DNA of 64,000 nucleotides from Reticulascus tulasneorum (lineage: Eukaryota > Ascomycota > Sordariomycetes > Glomerellales > Reticulascaceae). The stretch covers positions 3,100,001-3,164,000 of the forward strand of contig LSAX01000002.1 in assembly GCA_001557505.1 (NCBI GenBank). Direction: 5' to 3'. Positions 1 to 12,500 of the stretch are shown here, one piece after another (position 1 is the stretch's first letter; each line of letters starts with the position of its first letter). The notes under the pieces are model-generated. The model worked only from the letters and a program-made list of their open reading frames with translations. It searched no databases and was not told the origin of the DNA. The translations under genes were made by a program, and so were the position numbers.

Positions 1-9
1 CCAGTAAAG

Positions 10-78
10 GTTAGTTATGCACCCTACCCCACATGCTCCAATGACAAAGCGACTAACGCCGCCAAGGTGGTTCACCAG
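10..78 (+). other. Putative intron at left window edge
   Basis: Donor GTTAGT at 10-15, branch-like GACTAAC at 51-57 and acceptor CAG at 76-78 make a 69-nt intron, typical for this window. It would join an exon that begins outside the window to the exon ending at 962. A second donor-like GTAAAG at 4 and an AAG acceptor at 64-66 are alternatives. Confidence 0.5.
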
Positions 79-962
79 TTGCCAGTTCGAGCAACTCTAC
101 CAGCGAAGAAGACCTGGAAATGAAACCCAGCACGCGACATTCGCTGCCCGCCCAGTCTATGCTAGCCACGCAGCAGCAAGGTCGCCCGGCCGCAGTCGGA
201 GGGTACGCCCACCGCCTGCACCCGAGCCATCCCCGCCGAGCTTCTGATGCTTCCATGGAGCGAGTCGACTTGACGCCAACTCAATCGAGGACCTCTTTCA
301 TTCAGGCACCTGTGGTTGTCGATCGAAGACCGCCGCCATCTACCCGGGGCTTCAATTCGATTCCTCCTGTCCCCGCACTCCCGCCAATGCAATTCAGCGC
401 CTCGGCCAGTGGCTTCAATCAGCCCGTGGCATCGTCTTCCGCTTCGACTGCGAGTATCCCCTCAACGACGCCACCCACGTCCCTCTCGTCATTCAATTTT
501 ACCACCAGCAATTCGGGCCCGATTTCCGCACACTCTTCCGTTTCCATCTCTGCGCCCGTTACGCCACCAGCTGTAGTAGCTCCCGAACCGAGGTTTGAGC
601 CATTCGCGGCGCCATTGGACGCCCCTGCCCAGTCCGCACTGCCCGTGAAGCACAAAGATCGGAGAGCATCGAAAGTCGCCAGATTTACTGAGTTGGAGAC
701 CATTGACTCCACCCTCGAAAAACCGTTTGGCGTTCCGTACGAGAACCTACCGCGGTCAGACAGGGTCGGCTCTGCGCCACAAGCAGTCTCGCACGCTGCT
801 GTCAACCAGTACATGGCTCAACAGGCACAAGCCGCACCGCAGCAGGAAGCAGCACCTCCCGCCAAGAACGGGAAACGTCTATCTAAACAGCCCGCTGGAG
901 CAAAATTGACCAAGAAGAACAGGTGGTCCATGAGGGGTAGCAGCTCTGCCGTGGCCGTGTAA
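79..962 (+). CDS. 3' exon of an unknown low-complexity protein (partial)
   Basis: This frame is open to a TAA at 960-962. An ATG lies at 120, but coding probably continues upstream. Bases 10-78 look like an intron: donor GTTAGT at 10, branch-like GACTAAC at 51-57 and acceptor CAG ending at 78, after which the frame runs without a stop into the ATG. An AAG acceptor ending at 66 would keep the same frame. The product is rich in Ser, Pro, Ala and Thr and looks disordered. A charged stretch at roughly residues 175-215 from the ATG contains KHKDRRASK, and the tail is basic (KKNRWSM). I recognise no domain and assign no function. The upstream exons lie outside the window, so this is the C-terminal part of a larger fungal protein. 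Confidence 0.6.
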
Positions 963-3900
963 TTGCAAGACGGGGAACGAGAGAACAACGCTGAGAACAC
1001 AGGTGGTCGCGCGACACATTGATTTGAGAGGACGACTGCAGACCTTTGAGATACCTACATATGCATGTTTCGCTACATACACTGGGACTGGCCAGGGATT
1101 GGATACATTCATCGCGGCGTTAAAAGTAATACTTTTTTATTGGCTTCCTGCACAAAGCTGGGCTTTCTGTGGCTCACACCTCTGGAGGATGTTAGAAGTG
1201 CTTGGCACCGCATTCGTCACAGGATTGGATTGCAGGTTCAGCCACTTGACGACCATATTACGACCAACATTTATACCGAATTGGATTGGATAGAGTTCTG
1301 ACGAACATATACTTCATTGTTATAGTTAGATGTGGTTTCCTTGGCGGAACCAAACATGCCTCTACGGCGCCAAACGAGAAAAGCATAAAGATGGCTTTAT
1401 ATCGACTTACCTGCTCCTTCTTTCTGCCCCTGTGAGATTAGTGACTGTCATTGGAGCTGTGGAGGATTTTTGACAGATGTGGGGATGCGACAATTAGAAA
1501 GTACTTCGTACTGATTTTGAATTGTCTTGGAAATGATTCGCCTAGTCCCTCAAAATAGTCGAATCTTGGCTATCGCCGCCGCGCGGAACTATCACGATGG
1601 CTTGAGTAATTACATTGAGGGGGGGGCTTGGAGCTAAACCGCAATAACGGAACTATCCCACACTAGCGAATCTGTCCCCAGTAACAGGAACCCAGATCCT
1701 CTCAGCTGCTCAGCTATCTGGGCGAGCGCCATAACGCTCTCAGCAAGCAGCCGTTACCCAGAAGGGAAATATCGTCATCGTATGACGACGGTCCAGAACA
1801 TTGTGGCCAACCCGTCACACTTTGTATCAGCGAACAGACAAGACTTTTGAGGGCTAACGGGTATGGGGGATCTCTGCTCCGCCGGAAGGATAGCCGCATA
1901 GCAAGTGCATGACTACTGTATGTACGACTGATGCTTCAATAGTTTGATACCCAGAAAACGTGAGCGCTGTCCGTTTCTAGGCCTAGGTCAATTGGATCTT
2001 TGTTGAGGCGTTGCCTTTAACGGTGCATATGTGCCAACGCAACAGACATGTGGGCGCTACAGCCTGCAGGTTGGGCAGGCATCAGACCCAGGCGAGGACG
2101 GCCGAGCCAAAAGCAGAACATGTGCCTGGAAAAAGGTTTGGGGGTCACAGTTTTTTTTGTTCGGGGTGCGTGGGATGCCACTCGTTATCCCGCTGGGTCG
2201 GGGGCCGCTTGCCTGATCGCTTCGGCCAAACTCTGCATACAGGGTGATTATTCACGAACAAAAAAGGGTTGCAGTACTGGCCCACTGCATACGCATGTAT
2301 GTACGTGCGAGATACCGCTTTAAGCTCACCACCCCGAGGAGGAATTGCCTCACGATGGAGACATGTATGTAGATATGCCCATGGCGATGCCCATGCCAGC
2401 TGAATTGGCAAAATGCTACGCTGAAAAGCAAGCCCTGGCGACCGAGGCCTGGAGCCAACTGGGTGGGCGGCGCGGGTACATGACGCGGACCCTCAACTCT
2501 TTCTCAGGTGACAAAGGACAGGCATGCAAAGTAACCAGGCTTACACATCTCGCTCGGCCAGGTCGACTGCGGCAAGGTGTGCTCGCCTCAAGATAAAGCT
2601 ATTGAATGGGACAAACATGGCTTTGATGGCCAACCACCACCCCCGGGGGAAATCAGGTATTTCGGTCCATGGAGACATGGTCGTGCGGCAAGCTCATTTG
2701 CTTATTATTCAGTTTTCCGCTGTGGCGTTTCTTTTCTCCATCGACCTGAGCCTGACATCGGGCGGGAGACTCCCGCTGAGATTGGCCAATGGGTCCGCCC
2801 GGGTGCTGGGTCCCCATTTCAGTTCAAGATAAGGAAGACGCACGGAAAACTTGTTTGCCACGGGGGAAATGTGCTGGCGCGATTGGGGCATTTTGCGGGA
2901 TAAGTTTTGATAACTCGGGAGATGGGGGAGGGTTATCGCTCGAGAAACCCGACCCATCCGACTCTCCAGGGTAGAACATGTAGATGTAGCTTCGCTTGTG
3001 GAGCAGATATCGGGATGACTGTTTGTAGGTGGTAGTAGGAGCTACGACAGCTCGACGTGAGTTTTCTGATTTCACGATAGGGCACTTGGCGGAGAGCTTC
3101 ACCAAATGCATACCTACCATAAACGTCACCGTACGGGGTACAATTACTGTATAAGTGCCTGGATAAGCAGCTTGGCAGCCCGCTACCGAAAAACGAAAAG
3201 CAGGGACGCCCCAAACCACCAACTCGCTCGGGGCGATGTGACCAGACTGGTGTACCCAGACCGTGCCCTCTCCAGGCTCATCCCATCCCATCTCCCTGCC
3301 GTCTTCCTAAATCGTCCCATCTGCACCCAGCGCAACGACTTGGGGAACGGAACGGTAGGACCCCCCCCTGCCAACGTTTCTTGGCCGCCTGGCGATTGGC
3401 GGCGCATAACGCAGCTGCAAACAGCCTGAACAGTGATGCGCAACCGAAGGCGTGTGTGCGTGTGTGTGGGGAAGACAGATGCGATGGAAGGATTCTGCCT
3501 GGCAAAGTGTTGCGTGCTTACTCCAAACTGTTTGATGGGCATCTAGAATGGAACTAGAAGGGGGGAGAGGGGTTTTTCTTCCAAGGAAGGTCATTTCATG
3601 CGGCCGGGCGGATGGGAAGATCCTAAGCCTTCGGACGTTCGCTCGCACAGGGCAATACGTTGGGTTGCGGTTCCGTGCATTTTGCAGCCTTGTGGAGAAG
3701 GCGTGCGAGAGCGGATCAGTGATCGTCTCTGTCAATGCAATGCTCGAGGGCGGCGGGGGTGACCGGTGGCGAGTCTACGAGTTCTCGCATGGTCGATTCG
3801 GGGTACTCGGAGTTGAAAGTAGGTGGGCAAGTTTCCTGATTCGGAGGGCCCTTAGACCGGTCTCCTGCTCCCGAAGGCCCCCGTATGCTTGGTTCAGGTC

Positions 3901-5359
3901 TGTCAATGCCTTCCGCTTGGGATTTTCCAAGGGTCCAAGGACGCACCAGGGATTCTCGAAAAGAACAAAGGGTCCCATTAGTGCAGAAGGGTTTTGGGGC
4001 GCTTAGTCCGGGGAAAACTGGTGGGAGGTTTGTGGATTCCACGCGGCCGATTGAGGCATCTGGTGACGGATTGGGCAGGTTGGCCCGCGACGAGTGTATG
4101 GGCTTCTCACAAACTCCGGTCGTCTGGCCTTCCCCCTTCGGATGATGATGGCGGGGAAGTACAAGTTTAGATATAACTAACTAGTCTACCCCTAGTCTGG
4201 CCGGAGCAGAGGGTTTGTGATGCTGATCTGGTAAAAGATCTACGTCCTGAAGGTCAGCTTGCGGGAAGGGCGGATGGTTAGGGCATTGCCAGATGAACAG
4301 GCGGGCTGCTGGCCCGGGCATCACACGACGTCTAACTAGGTGGCGGACTGCCAAACTAGACAGTGAAACTTAGCCCAGAACTCGGGAATCTCTAGCACGA
4401 CAGGTTTGGACCTGTCAAGCCCATCAATCTGCCCTTAAAGTGCTTGCATGAATTGCATGTGACCCCGCATCTAAAATAAGAAGTTGGGAATCCCAAGCTG
4501 CGATGGTGGAATCTGGGGTAACTGTCTCGGTACCAAGCGTCTTTGATATCGTCTTGCCTTGTTGGTCTTTAGCACAGGTGCCCTCGCTTGTCGGTGACTC
4601 TGCCGCAGATAAGTCTATGTCCATATACATGCTCGCATTCTTGGTGAACGGCGTGGGACCCGGTGGCTGTTAGGGGTTGGTCGCGCCGAATCGTGTCCCC
4701 CGTCCAGCTAGGCTGCGGAGTTGATGGGCGCATTCAGTCGCAATGTGTGGTGGTAGTAATACATTTACAGTGATAGCCTACCTAGTTATGAGATGTCTCG
4801 TCTGTAAGAAGAAAAAACGCCAACTTCATGTTCGGCCGACGTTATAGTTGTCCCTGGAAGTTTAAACCGTTCATGCTGATCCTGAGGCGGACGGAAGTTC
4901 TATATTTGCCATTGAGAGGTCCGGTAAGCCTCCAGCGCTTTGGATAACATGTTAGAACTATCAAAGGAAGACCATGGATCCAACTTATCATTCCAATGAA
5001 CGCAGAGAACTAAACTAGTCATGGTGCCCAAACACTACAACGAGCAGAAGACCCTCCGTTAGCTGCTATGGGCACGTGGCCTATGCCTACCTATCCTCTG
5101 CCCCGCGCTCGCCAGGTGTTCTGTCCCGAATGCCCCCAAACGCCCCGCCGGGCAAGGCTGCTCCAGGCTGTGAAATCCCCCCGAAACGCAACAGCGATCT
5201 CCAGGCACGGATCAGCCCCGCGACAGCCCATTGGCCAGCCTGAGAAGCCACAAAGTCCCCTGGAAATAACTTTGGCAGGCGCCGCCAGCCGACTGACGAC
5301 ACCTTGCAAGATCGCAAGAAAGCCGAAAGCCAGGTTATCACGGCCACGGCCACAGCACC
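963..5359. other. 4.4-kb intergenic region, no gene recognised
   Basis: Only short ORFs without family resemblance or splice-supported extension occur here. A GT-rich microsatellite-like stretch lies near 3450-3470. Both strands of 3548-4042 are open for about 100-150 codons, but composition and lack of motifs argue against a gene. The last part serves as ALG5 upstream sequence. Confidence 0.6.
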
Positions 5360-6693
5360 ATGGAGACGATAACACGCCTTTCGTGGCCGGTGCTGTTCAT
5401 AGGGCTCTGGGCAGTAGCTATATCTGGACTTATCCTGGTAAGAACTAGCTTTATTTTGAGGACGTTGCTCTCTATGGATCCTGCTCATATGCTGACCTGG
5501 CCCTTTACAGCTCTACTTCGCACTCCACGTCCTCGCCCCAAAACCACGACCAGTCCTCCCGTCCGAAAAGACCTACCTCACCTCCTCCAGCTCCGGCAAG
5601 CCAGCTACCAAACAGCTCCCTTGCTGGTTCGACCGCTGGCACGCCGAGCGCCACCTGTCGGAAACGCGCGCCCGCCTCGCCGACCCCCTCGATGTCCCCG
5701 ACTCCGGCTCCATTGAGCCCGCCGAGGTGCGCGTGACCGTTGTCTTCCCCGCCTACAACGAGGAGGACCGCATCCTGCCCACGCTGGACGAGGCAGTGAC
5801 CTATCTCGATGAGCAGTTCGGCCGCCCCACGAGCCCTAAGCGGATCGTGAGCCCCACCACGCCGAGACGGCGCATGCGGTACCCGCCGAGCGAGGCGCTC
5901 TCCGGGTACGAGATCCTGGTTGTGGATGACGGCAGCTCGGATCGCACTATCGACGTCGCGTTGGAGTTTGCGCGGGAGAGGGGACTGCACGATGTGCTGA
6001 GAGTGGTCAAGCTGGCGAGAAATCGGGGCAAAGGCGGCGCGGTGACGCATGCTTTTCGGCATGCGAGGGGGGAGTATGTGCTGTTTGCCGATGCGGATGG
6101 GGCCTCCAAGTTCAGTGATCTCGGGAAGCTGATACAGGGCTGCGAGGAGGTCGTGGATGGCTCCCACCGTGGCGTTGCTATTGGCAGTCGAGCTCATCTA
6201 GTAGGCAGCGAGGCCGTTGTCAAGGTACGAACCCATTCCTTCTCCTCCATATCCCCCTTCTCCTACACGCAGCCAAGTCTAACGCACTCAGCGCTCCGCC
6301 CTCCGCAACTTCCTCATGCGCTCCTTCCACCTCGTCCTCATGATCCTCACCCCGCCCGCCACCTCCCGCCTACGCGACACGCAATGCGGCTTCAAGCTCT
6401 TCACCCGCGCCGCGCTTCCCCACATCATCCCCTATATGCACAGCGAGGGCTGGATCTTCGACATCGAGATGCTTCTGCTCGCCGAGTCGGCGCCACCCGC
6501 CCCCGTCCTCGGCGACGACGGCAGTGTTATTGGCACTAGCCCCGGTATCCACGTCGCGGAGGTACCCATCGGCTGGCACGAGGTGCCCGGCAGTAAAATG
6601 AGCCTGATTGAGGATAGCATCAAGATGGCGATTGGGCTCGCGGTGCTGAGAGCAAGCTGGATGATGGGGGTTTATCGACGGCGACTGACATGA
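5360..6693 (+). CDS. ALG5: Dolichyl-phosphate beta-glucosyltransferase
   Basis: Alg5 transfers glucose from UDP-glucose to dolichyl phosphate at the ER membrane. The Dol-P-Glc made feeds the last glucosylation steps of the N-glycan precursor. Exons are 5360-5437, 5511-6224 and 6292-6693, giving 397 aa, the usual family length. Introns start GTAAGA and GTACGA and end CAG. Residues 8-30 form the N-terminal membrane anchor. The GT2 fold follows: AYNEED at 107-112, VVDDGSSD at 163-170 (nucleotide binding) and DADGAS at 220-225 (the DxD metal site). The conserved late segment with DTQCGFKLF is in exon 3. The stop lies 349 bp from the stop of ERG1, so the two genes converge. All key motifs are present. 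Confidence 0.95.
5438..5510 (+). other. ALG5 intron 1
   Basis: Phase-0 intron of 73 nt, GTAAGA to TTTACAG, with a CTGAC branch motif near 5492. It falls just after the membrane anchor codons. Confidence 0.85.
6225..6291 (+). other. ALG5 intron 2
   Basis: Phase-0 intron of 67 nt, GTACGA to ACTCAG, with a CTAAC branch motif near 6279. Splicing restores the frame into exon 3 at RSALRNFLM. Confidence 0.85.
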
Positions 6694-7042
6694 CGTGTTC
6701 GACATGCGGAGGTGGACGGGATGCTCTGTGAAAAATACATAGATATCCGGCAGATGATGCAAGAGTGCTACTGTGCAAAGAAAAATAGACCTTGGGGAAT
6801 TTTATGGTCGTTTGCTTCACGTTCTACGATCGCGAGCGAGTCGTAACGCCAGCTGGGGCCGGTGATATATCATTTGTACATGAACCTCTGCTCCAATGAG
6901 CAGTTCTTATTAGTATTAGATCTATCCACGCTTAATAACAGCTAGTTGCTTGTGGTCCCCGTATGTATGCTATATGTACAAACTCCCTGACAGGAGCTTT
7001 CCCCCTTTTCATCTTCGAGTGCAGCGAAGTCCGTTACCGCGA
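6694..7042. other. Convergent 3' intergenic region, ALG5/ERG1
   Basis: 349 bp between two stop codons on opposite strands. It should hold both 3' UTRs and polyadenylation sites. It is AT-rich around 6860-6960 and contains no ORF of note. Confidence 0.6.
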
Positions 7043-8557
7043 CTATTGCAGCTCCCGATAAAAGACGGGCAAAAACACCACCGAAGCCTTCCACAGAATC
7101 AAGACGGCGTCAATCATGGCCAGCGGCGCCTTCCACAGCCCAAACACGCTGCCGCCGACCAGCTCCAGCGCATTGAGCCAGATGGCCAGGAAGGCGACGG
7201 AGAAGAAATGGTAGGCCAGGACAAGCGGGCGCGGGATGACGCCGCCAAGCAGGCCCATGGGCACCTCTGTGACGCCGCGCTGGAAGTAGCCGAAGCAGCC
7301 GACCTGGAGGGCGCGCAACTGGCGGTCGTTGGCGGCGAAGAGGGCGTAGAGGGCCTGGGCGAGGACGTTGATGATGGTGGTGAGCGACTTGCGGCGCCAG
7401 TGGAACTCGTTCATGGCCTCCCGGACCTTGGGGGCGTCACCGAGGTCGGGCACGCGGGCGGGAGAGAGCAGGTCGGAGAGGATGACGACGTCGTTGAAGG
7501 CGACGGTCATGCCGCCGCCGGTCAGGGGGTGGCGCATGTTCATGGCGTCACCGAGGATGAGGAGTCCGTTGGCGGTCTGGCGGCTGGGGGGCAGCCAGCT
7601 GTTGGGCATGGAGCGCGGGATCTTGCCGTCCTCCAGGGCCCTGCTTACGCAGTCCTGCAGCTGCGGCGGCAGGGTGGGGATGACGCAGTTCTTGATGTAG
7701 CCGCGCACGCCGCCGGCCGCGGGGCTCGCCTCGGGGATCTTCTCGGGCACGTCGATGAGGGCGCGGGTCTCATGCGTGCCGATCTGGTACATGAGGATGG
7801 GGAAGGCCTTGCCGATGATGACGTGGCCGAAGTTGGGGCTTGGGAGGGGCGCGTCGATGAGCTCGAGGGCGTAGAACTTGGACTTGACCACCGGCGCGCG
7901 GGGGATGAACTGCTTGCGAAACTTGGAGGCGTAGCCGTCGGCGATGATGGTGAGCTGGCCGAAAAAGTAGTCCTTGTCCTTCTCGCCCGTCGCAGGGTTC
8001 ACGGTGCGCGCCTCCACGCCCAGGATCTGGTCGCCGTACTCGCCGCGTATTGTGGCCGTCGCCTCGGTCTCGACGACGGTGATGTTCTGCTGTTGCAGGC
8101 ACGCCCTCCGCAGATTCGATATGAACCGGCCGTGGTGGAAACTGCGACCTTCTCTCCTCTTCGCATTGCCGTTCAGCGCCGAGCCGTTGACATGCCCTGT
8201 TCGCACACTGCCATCCTCGTCGAGCGGAGGGTATGTCATGAGGACCCCGTCGCCGTGGAAGATGACGTTGAAGCCGTAGCAAGGTATCGAATCAATGCCC
8301 TCCAGACAGTCCCCCAGGCCCAGCTTCCGCAGCGCAGCTATGCCTCCAGGCTGGAGGAGCTCGCCAACGATTCGGTCCGGCTCCTTCATCCATCTCTCCA
8401 GCAGCAGGACGCTCCTCCCCTGCTTGCCGAGCGCATAGGCTACCGCGCAGCCAAAGATGCCGGCTCCCACGACCACGACGTCGGCTTCATGGTATTTTAT
8501 CCGCCTCTGGGCTCGGCGGTCCACAGCTTCGGCGGTTGCGGTGATGGTTGCGATCAT
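7043..8557 (-). CDS. ERG1: Squalene epoxidase (squalene monooxygenase)
   Basis: This FAD-dependent ER monooxygenase converts squalene to 2,3-oxidosqualene, a committed step of ergosterol synthesis and the target of allylamine antifungals. The model is one exon of 504 aa, close to yeast Erg1. The dinucleotide-binding motif GAGIFG is at residues 31-36, an ADG element at 206-208, and the second FAD motif GDAMNMRHPLTGGGM at 336-350. Hydrophobic segments at about 445-500 match the C-terminal membrane anchor. I chose the ATG at 8557: the frame is open further upstream, but only from a TTG, and the family's N-terminus starts shortly before the FAD motif. The gene converges with ALG5 and is followed upstream by a PPR gene on the same strand. 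Confidence 0.95.
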   Translation of the reverse strand: MIATITATAEAVDRRAQRRIKYHEADVVVVGAGIFGCAVAYALGKQGRSVLLLERWMKEPDRIVGELLQPGGIAALRKLGLGDCLEGIDSIPCYGFNVIFHGDGVLMTYPPLDEDGSVRTGHVNGSALNGNAKRREGRSFHHGRFISNLRRACLQQQNITVVETEATATIRGEYGDQILGVEARTVNPATGEKDKDYFFGQLTIIADGYASKFRKQFIPRAPVVKSKFYALELIDAPLPSPNFGHVIIGKAFPILMYQIGTHETRALIDVPEKIPEASPAAGGVRGYIKNCVIPTLPPQLQDCVSRALEDGKIPRSMPNSWLPPSRQTANGLLILGDAMNMRHPLTGGGMTVAFNDVVILSDLLSPARVPDLGDAPKVREAMNEFHWRRKSLTTIINVLAQALYALFAANDRQLRALQVGCFGYFQRGVTEVPMGLLGGVIPRPLVLAYHFFSVAFLAIWLNALELVGGSVFGLWKAPLAMIDAVLILWKASVVFLPVFYRELQ

Positions 8558-9582
8558 CGGTGGAACGGGCTCGGTGTGTTGAGTTGAGGGGAGTGACGCG
8601 GTGGTGGAAGGTAGGATAAAAGTCAATCGACCTGACTGAGGGTGCCCACAATCAAGCAATACCTGCTTTACGGAGGTGATGTATGGCAGACAAGCAATTG
8701 GCTCCGAACTATTTGGCTAGGGACCTTTAGGCTGGAGGAAGAGAAAGGAAGGGGGGGATGGAGATGGAAATGGGCAAAAGTGAGAATTGCCCCGATCCGT
8801 GGTGATCCTTTACAAGGTATTCATCCCGCACGCGAAAACGATTTCGAAAATTAGCGGATCCGCAGAGCGATAGATGGATAAGGTAATGAGGTGGGCAGCA
8901 AATCGTGCGATAGCGGCTATGGCCGCTGAGGGAATCAGCCAATTAATGGGGGCAATTGCTCGATTACAGGGGGTGTATAGCAGCTTCACCGCCTCGATCC
9001 GCCCATTCACATGCCACTGCACTAAATTACTAACTTCTACTCGGGCGAACTGGTACGGGTTACCTAGGTATGCCCCCCGGTCATCCGATGGCCAAAAAAA
9101 CTCAACCCGGATGCGATCATCCCCCCCCCCCCCCCCCCCCTATGTACGGACTACGTAATGCATTTTCGGGGCTGGTTCGTTGAAAGTCGATTCGTACTCG
9201 CGTCAAGGGCTAAAAGGGGCGTTGCAACTATGATTTGCAGATTCGGTACCCAATCACCATGTCAGGGTCATCGTAGCCATACAGAAAGAAGCCTTGTCAA
9301 AAAGCTAAGGTAACATTGCTAGAACTCCCACACCTTCTGGCGTTGTTCCGTTACGCCCCCAGCACATGCTGCGGGCCGCGGCATCTGGTCTTGAATGGCC
9401 ACTTGCACATGGGGCGACAACCGCTCGTGCTCATCCAAGCCTGAGGCTCCAGAAATTCCTCACGTCTTCGCAGACTATGCCAGTCTAATATTATATTCTT
9501 TACAAGGTATACAGTAGCATTTGTCCACCCAGTCGGCCATTCGGACAAGTCCCCACAAGTACTATTCCATGGTGTTGTAGTG
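8558..9582. other. Intergenic region, ERG1 upstream and PPR-gene 3' side
   Basis: About 1 kb between two minus-strand genes. It should contain the ERG1 promoter and the 3' UTR of the PPR gene. A 20-base C run lies at 9121-9140. No coding region is supported. Confidence 0.6.
9121..9140. repeat. Poly(C) run of 20
   Basis: Twenty consecutive C bases, between TCAT and TATG, in intergenic DNA upstream of ERG1. Length is likely polymorphic and prone to sequencing error. Confidence 0.9.
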
Positions 9583-12500
9583 CTACTTCACTTCGATTGC
9601 TGCTAGATTCTGCCATCGGTCCTGCTTCGTGGCACCAGAAACATCGTCTGACGGCGCAGCAATATCGTCCTGTCCAGACCTCGCTCTCACCGTTTCCAGT
9701 CTCTGCCATGCGTCCTGGCTTGTGGTGCCGGGATTCTCATCTGGTTGCAGCAGCTCGATGGGAGGTTCCAAACTCACCAGCCCGACTTCGACTGGCTCCG
9801 TGAGGATTCCCAACAGGGTCTCCCTCGTCTCCTTCTTCCAGTCCCTCATCTCCTGCCGAATGCGATCGTGCACATCGGTGATGAGTTTCAGTGTTGCCAG
9901 GTCCGATGCGCGGTATTTCTCGGCTTTGTTCACCTCTGACGCGACCTTGAGATAGTGCATTGCCCACTTGAGAGCCGTTCTGCAAAGCTTGCCAGAACGG
10001 TACTCCTTATGCTGCAACTGATCCATGAGCCACCCGACTCTATCATAATCATGCCTCGACGTATGCGCGTAGAGCAGGTTCGAGAAGTTGTAATCGCTGT
10101 AGCAAAGATCATTGTTGCCATTCGCCTCTGCCGCCGAAACGCACAGTGCGATTGCTTCCCTGTAGTTTCGTAACAGCAAGCAAGTCCGCGCCGCGCGATT
10201 GAACACCGAGTCGTCGATCTTGACGTGGTTGGCCTCCAGCCGGAGTAGTAGCCGCCGGATTGCGGGATACGGATGACCTCTGGTGTCCCCGGACACGGCG
10301 GCTTCGGCTTTTCCCGCTTCGTGGATCTCTGCGAGCTCAGCCAAGATGAGCGGTACGCTCGCAACGCTTGTGTCGTGACCTTCCGACTGCGCTTTGCGGA
10401 GGAGATGTCCAGCTTGTTTGCTGGATGCGCCCCCGACACTCACGCTAGCTTGCACGGCCAATCGAAGACATCGCCGAGAGAATCCCATGCCGTTGTGGGT
10501 TGCTCGTATGTACACCCCGTACACATGCTTCCAGTTTTTATGAAGCGCCTCCGCCATCATGCGCTTATAAACCGACTGTTCGTCCGCCACGTTGACTTGG
10601 CGCAAGGTTATCTTCGCGCGTCGAAGTTTTTGCGCTTTGATTTTAGTTGTACCAATGAGACTTTGAACTTCCTTTTCCACCGCCTTGAAGTTTGACCCGA
10701 GATTCCAACTCAAAGCGTGGCAGAGCTGCAAGACTTCCTCGTTCGAGTAGCTCCAAGTTGCCAGACAGTTTTTGAACATCCCAATCCAAAAACCCTCGTC
10801 TGCAGCAAACCCTGCGGTTGCGCAGAACTTCAGCCATCTCCTTAAGGCCTTGATGTCACGGCATCGCCCATGCCTGTCAGCGACAAACCTCGCCAGAAAG
10901 TGGTCAAGGCGGACACCAACGTCTTGGATATATTGTTCCAAGAAATCCTCAATCTCTCCCCAGGTATGACTTTTCGAAAACTCTTTGAGAACAAGCCCAA
11001 AAGCGGAGCTGTACTGTGCCTGTTGTCCCTCGTTACCGAGATGCATCATGGCCACAAAGTCCGTACGAACACCGGCCCAATCTCCTTTTTTGGCTTTGGC
11101 CAATGCAAACGCGCCTAAAAGCTCGACGTCCTTTCGGGCACTTGGATACAGCGCGCAAAGCATTTCGTACTCGGACTGTGCCAATGAGCTTTCGCCCGCT
11201 ACAGCAGAGATTCCGACCATCGTGGCACGTATTTGGTAAGAGGGTTGGATCCCGTAAAAGCCGTTTGCCTCTACTTCGCGGTAGAGTTTCTCCGTGTCCC
11301 CGTGGTTCACAAAGGAGGTCCAGTGACACCAAAGGAGCTTTTTGACCCAGAGACCGGGGACTTGCAAAGTGCGGTTTCCCCGTGAGGTCTTTAACGAACC
11401 AAGTACCTTCGAGGCACCATAGCCTTTGGTTTCCAACACCGAGTTGACAATGCTGTCATAAACAGCTTCGTCAGACGCAGCTGGACCCGGAAGGGGAACG
11501 TAAAAGCGCAAGAATATATCAATAGCGTATTTGTGCTTCTTGTGTTTTTGCAGTTGCTCAATAAAGCCAGTTGTGGCTGCAACAGGGTCGGTGCAGCGAG
11601 TTTCTTCGAATATTTGGTTCAAAAATCTCAAGTGATTTGCAGAAAGCGCTGAATTGATGAGTTTTTCACCCACTGCCGCGCGCTCATCCAGTTGTGAGAG
11701 CGAGTCGTCGACAAGCTTTGGCAAATATAGTTTGGCAGCAAGGTCAAGCCGCTCAACAGCTTTCCTGCCGTCCATGGCTTGCAAATCATCCTGAGAGATT
11801 AAAGCATCGATAATAGCGTAGGGCCTGTGATCTAGGTAGTTTGTTTCGGTGATACGCATACGACTCATTATCATTTCCAAAATTCTGCCTGCAGTCTCAC
11901 AATCGCCTTCGTTATAGCATGCTGTCGAGAGGGACACCGAGAGCTGGAGGAGCCATTCGGGACACTTCACAGCATCTCCAATCGTACTATAAGCTCGTCG
12001 AAAGAGATCTAGGGCTGCACCAGGTTGTTGGGGAGTCTGCAAGAATGCTGTGAAGTCACCGCCAAGAGCTCTCAATGCTGACTCATGACCCGGCGCATGA
12101 TGATCACGGCTTAAAAACCAGTCCCAAACTAATGCGATAGAGCTCCTACCGGCCGACTTATTGAGAATTGTGCGAGCCTTGCCCTGTGAGGGAGTGCTGG
12201 GTCCCAGCGGAACAATCTTCCGCAACGGCAAAGGCTCATCCAGAGCGTTGGACCGGAACCTTGGCCTGACAATATTTCTCCTACTGTGATCTGCCAACTC
12301 TGAGCCAGCTGGTGTACGTCGAACTCGTGGTTCAAGATTCAGCGACAAGGACTCAGACGAACTCGAATTCAGATTTTGGCGTTTCAATGACCTCCTCGGG
12401 TATCGAGGATCAGGGCCCAGATCACTCGAGGCACGATGATCGAGATATCTCCTTTCGAAATTTTGGCTGCCATGTTCCTCTGATCGATGTGACCAGCCGA

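Noticed and set aside
3548..4042. Overlapping plus and minus frames of 100-150 codons
   Set aside because: No motifs, both strands open, no splice-supported extension.
6950..8587. 545-codon plus-strand open frame over ERG1
   Set aside because: It is the exact antisense of a strongly conserved gene, rich in Val/Asp/Glu/Gly because of reverse codon bias, and begins before the ERG1 stop with no family resemblance.
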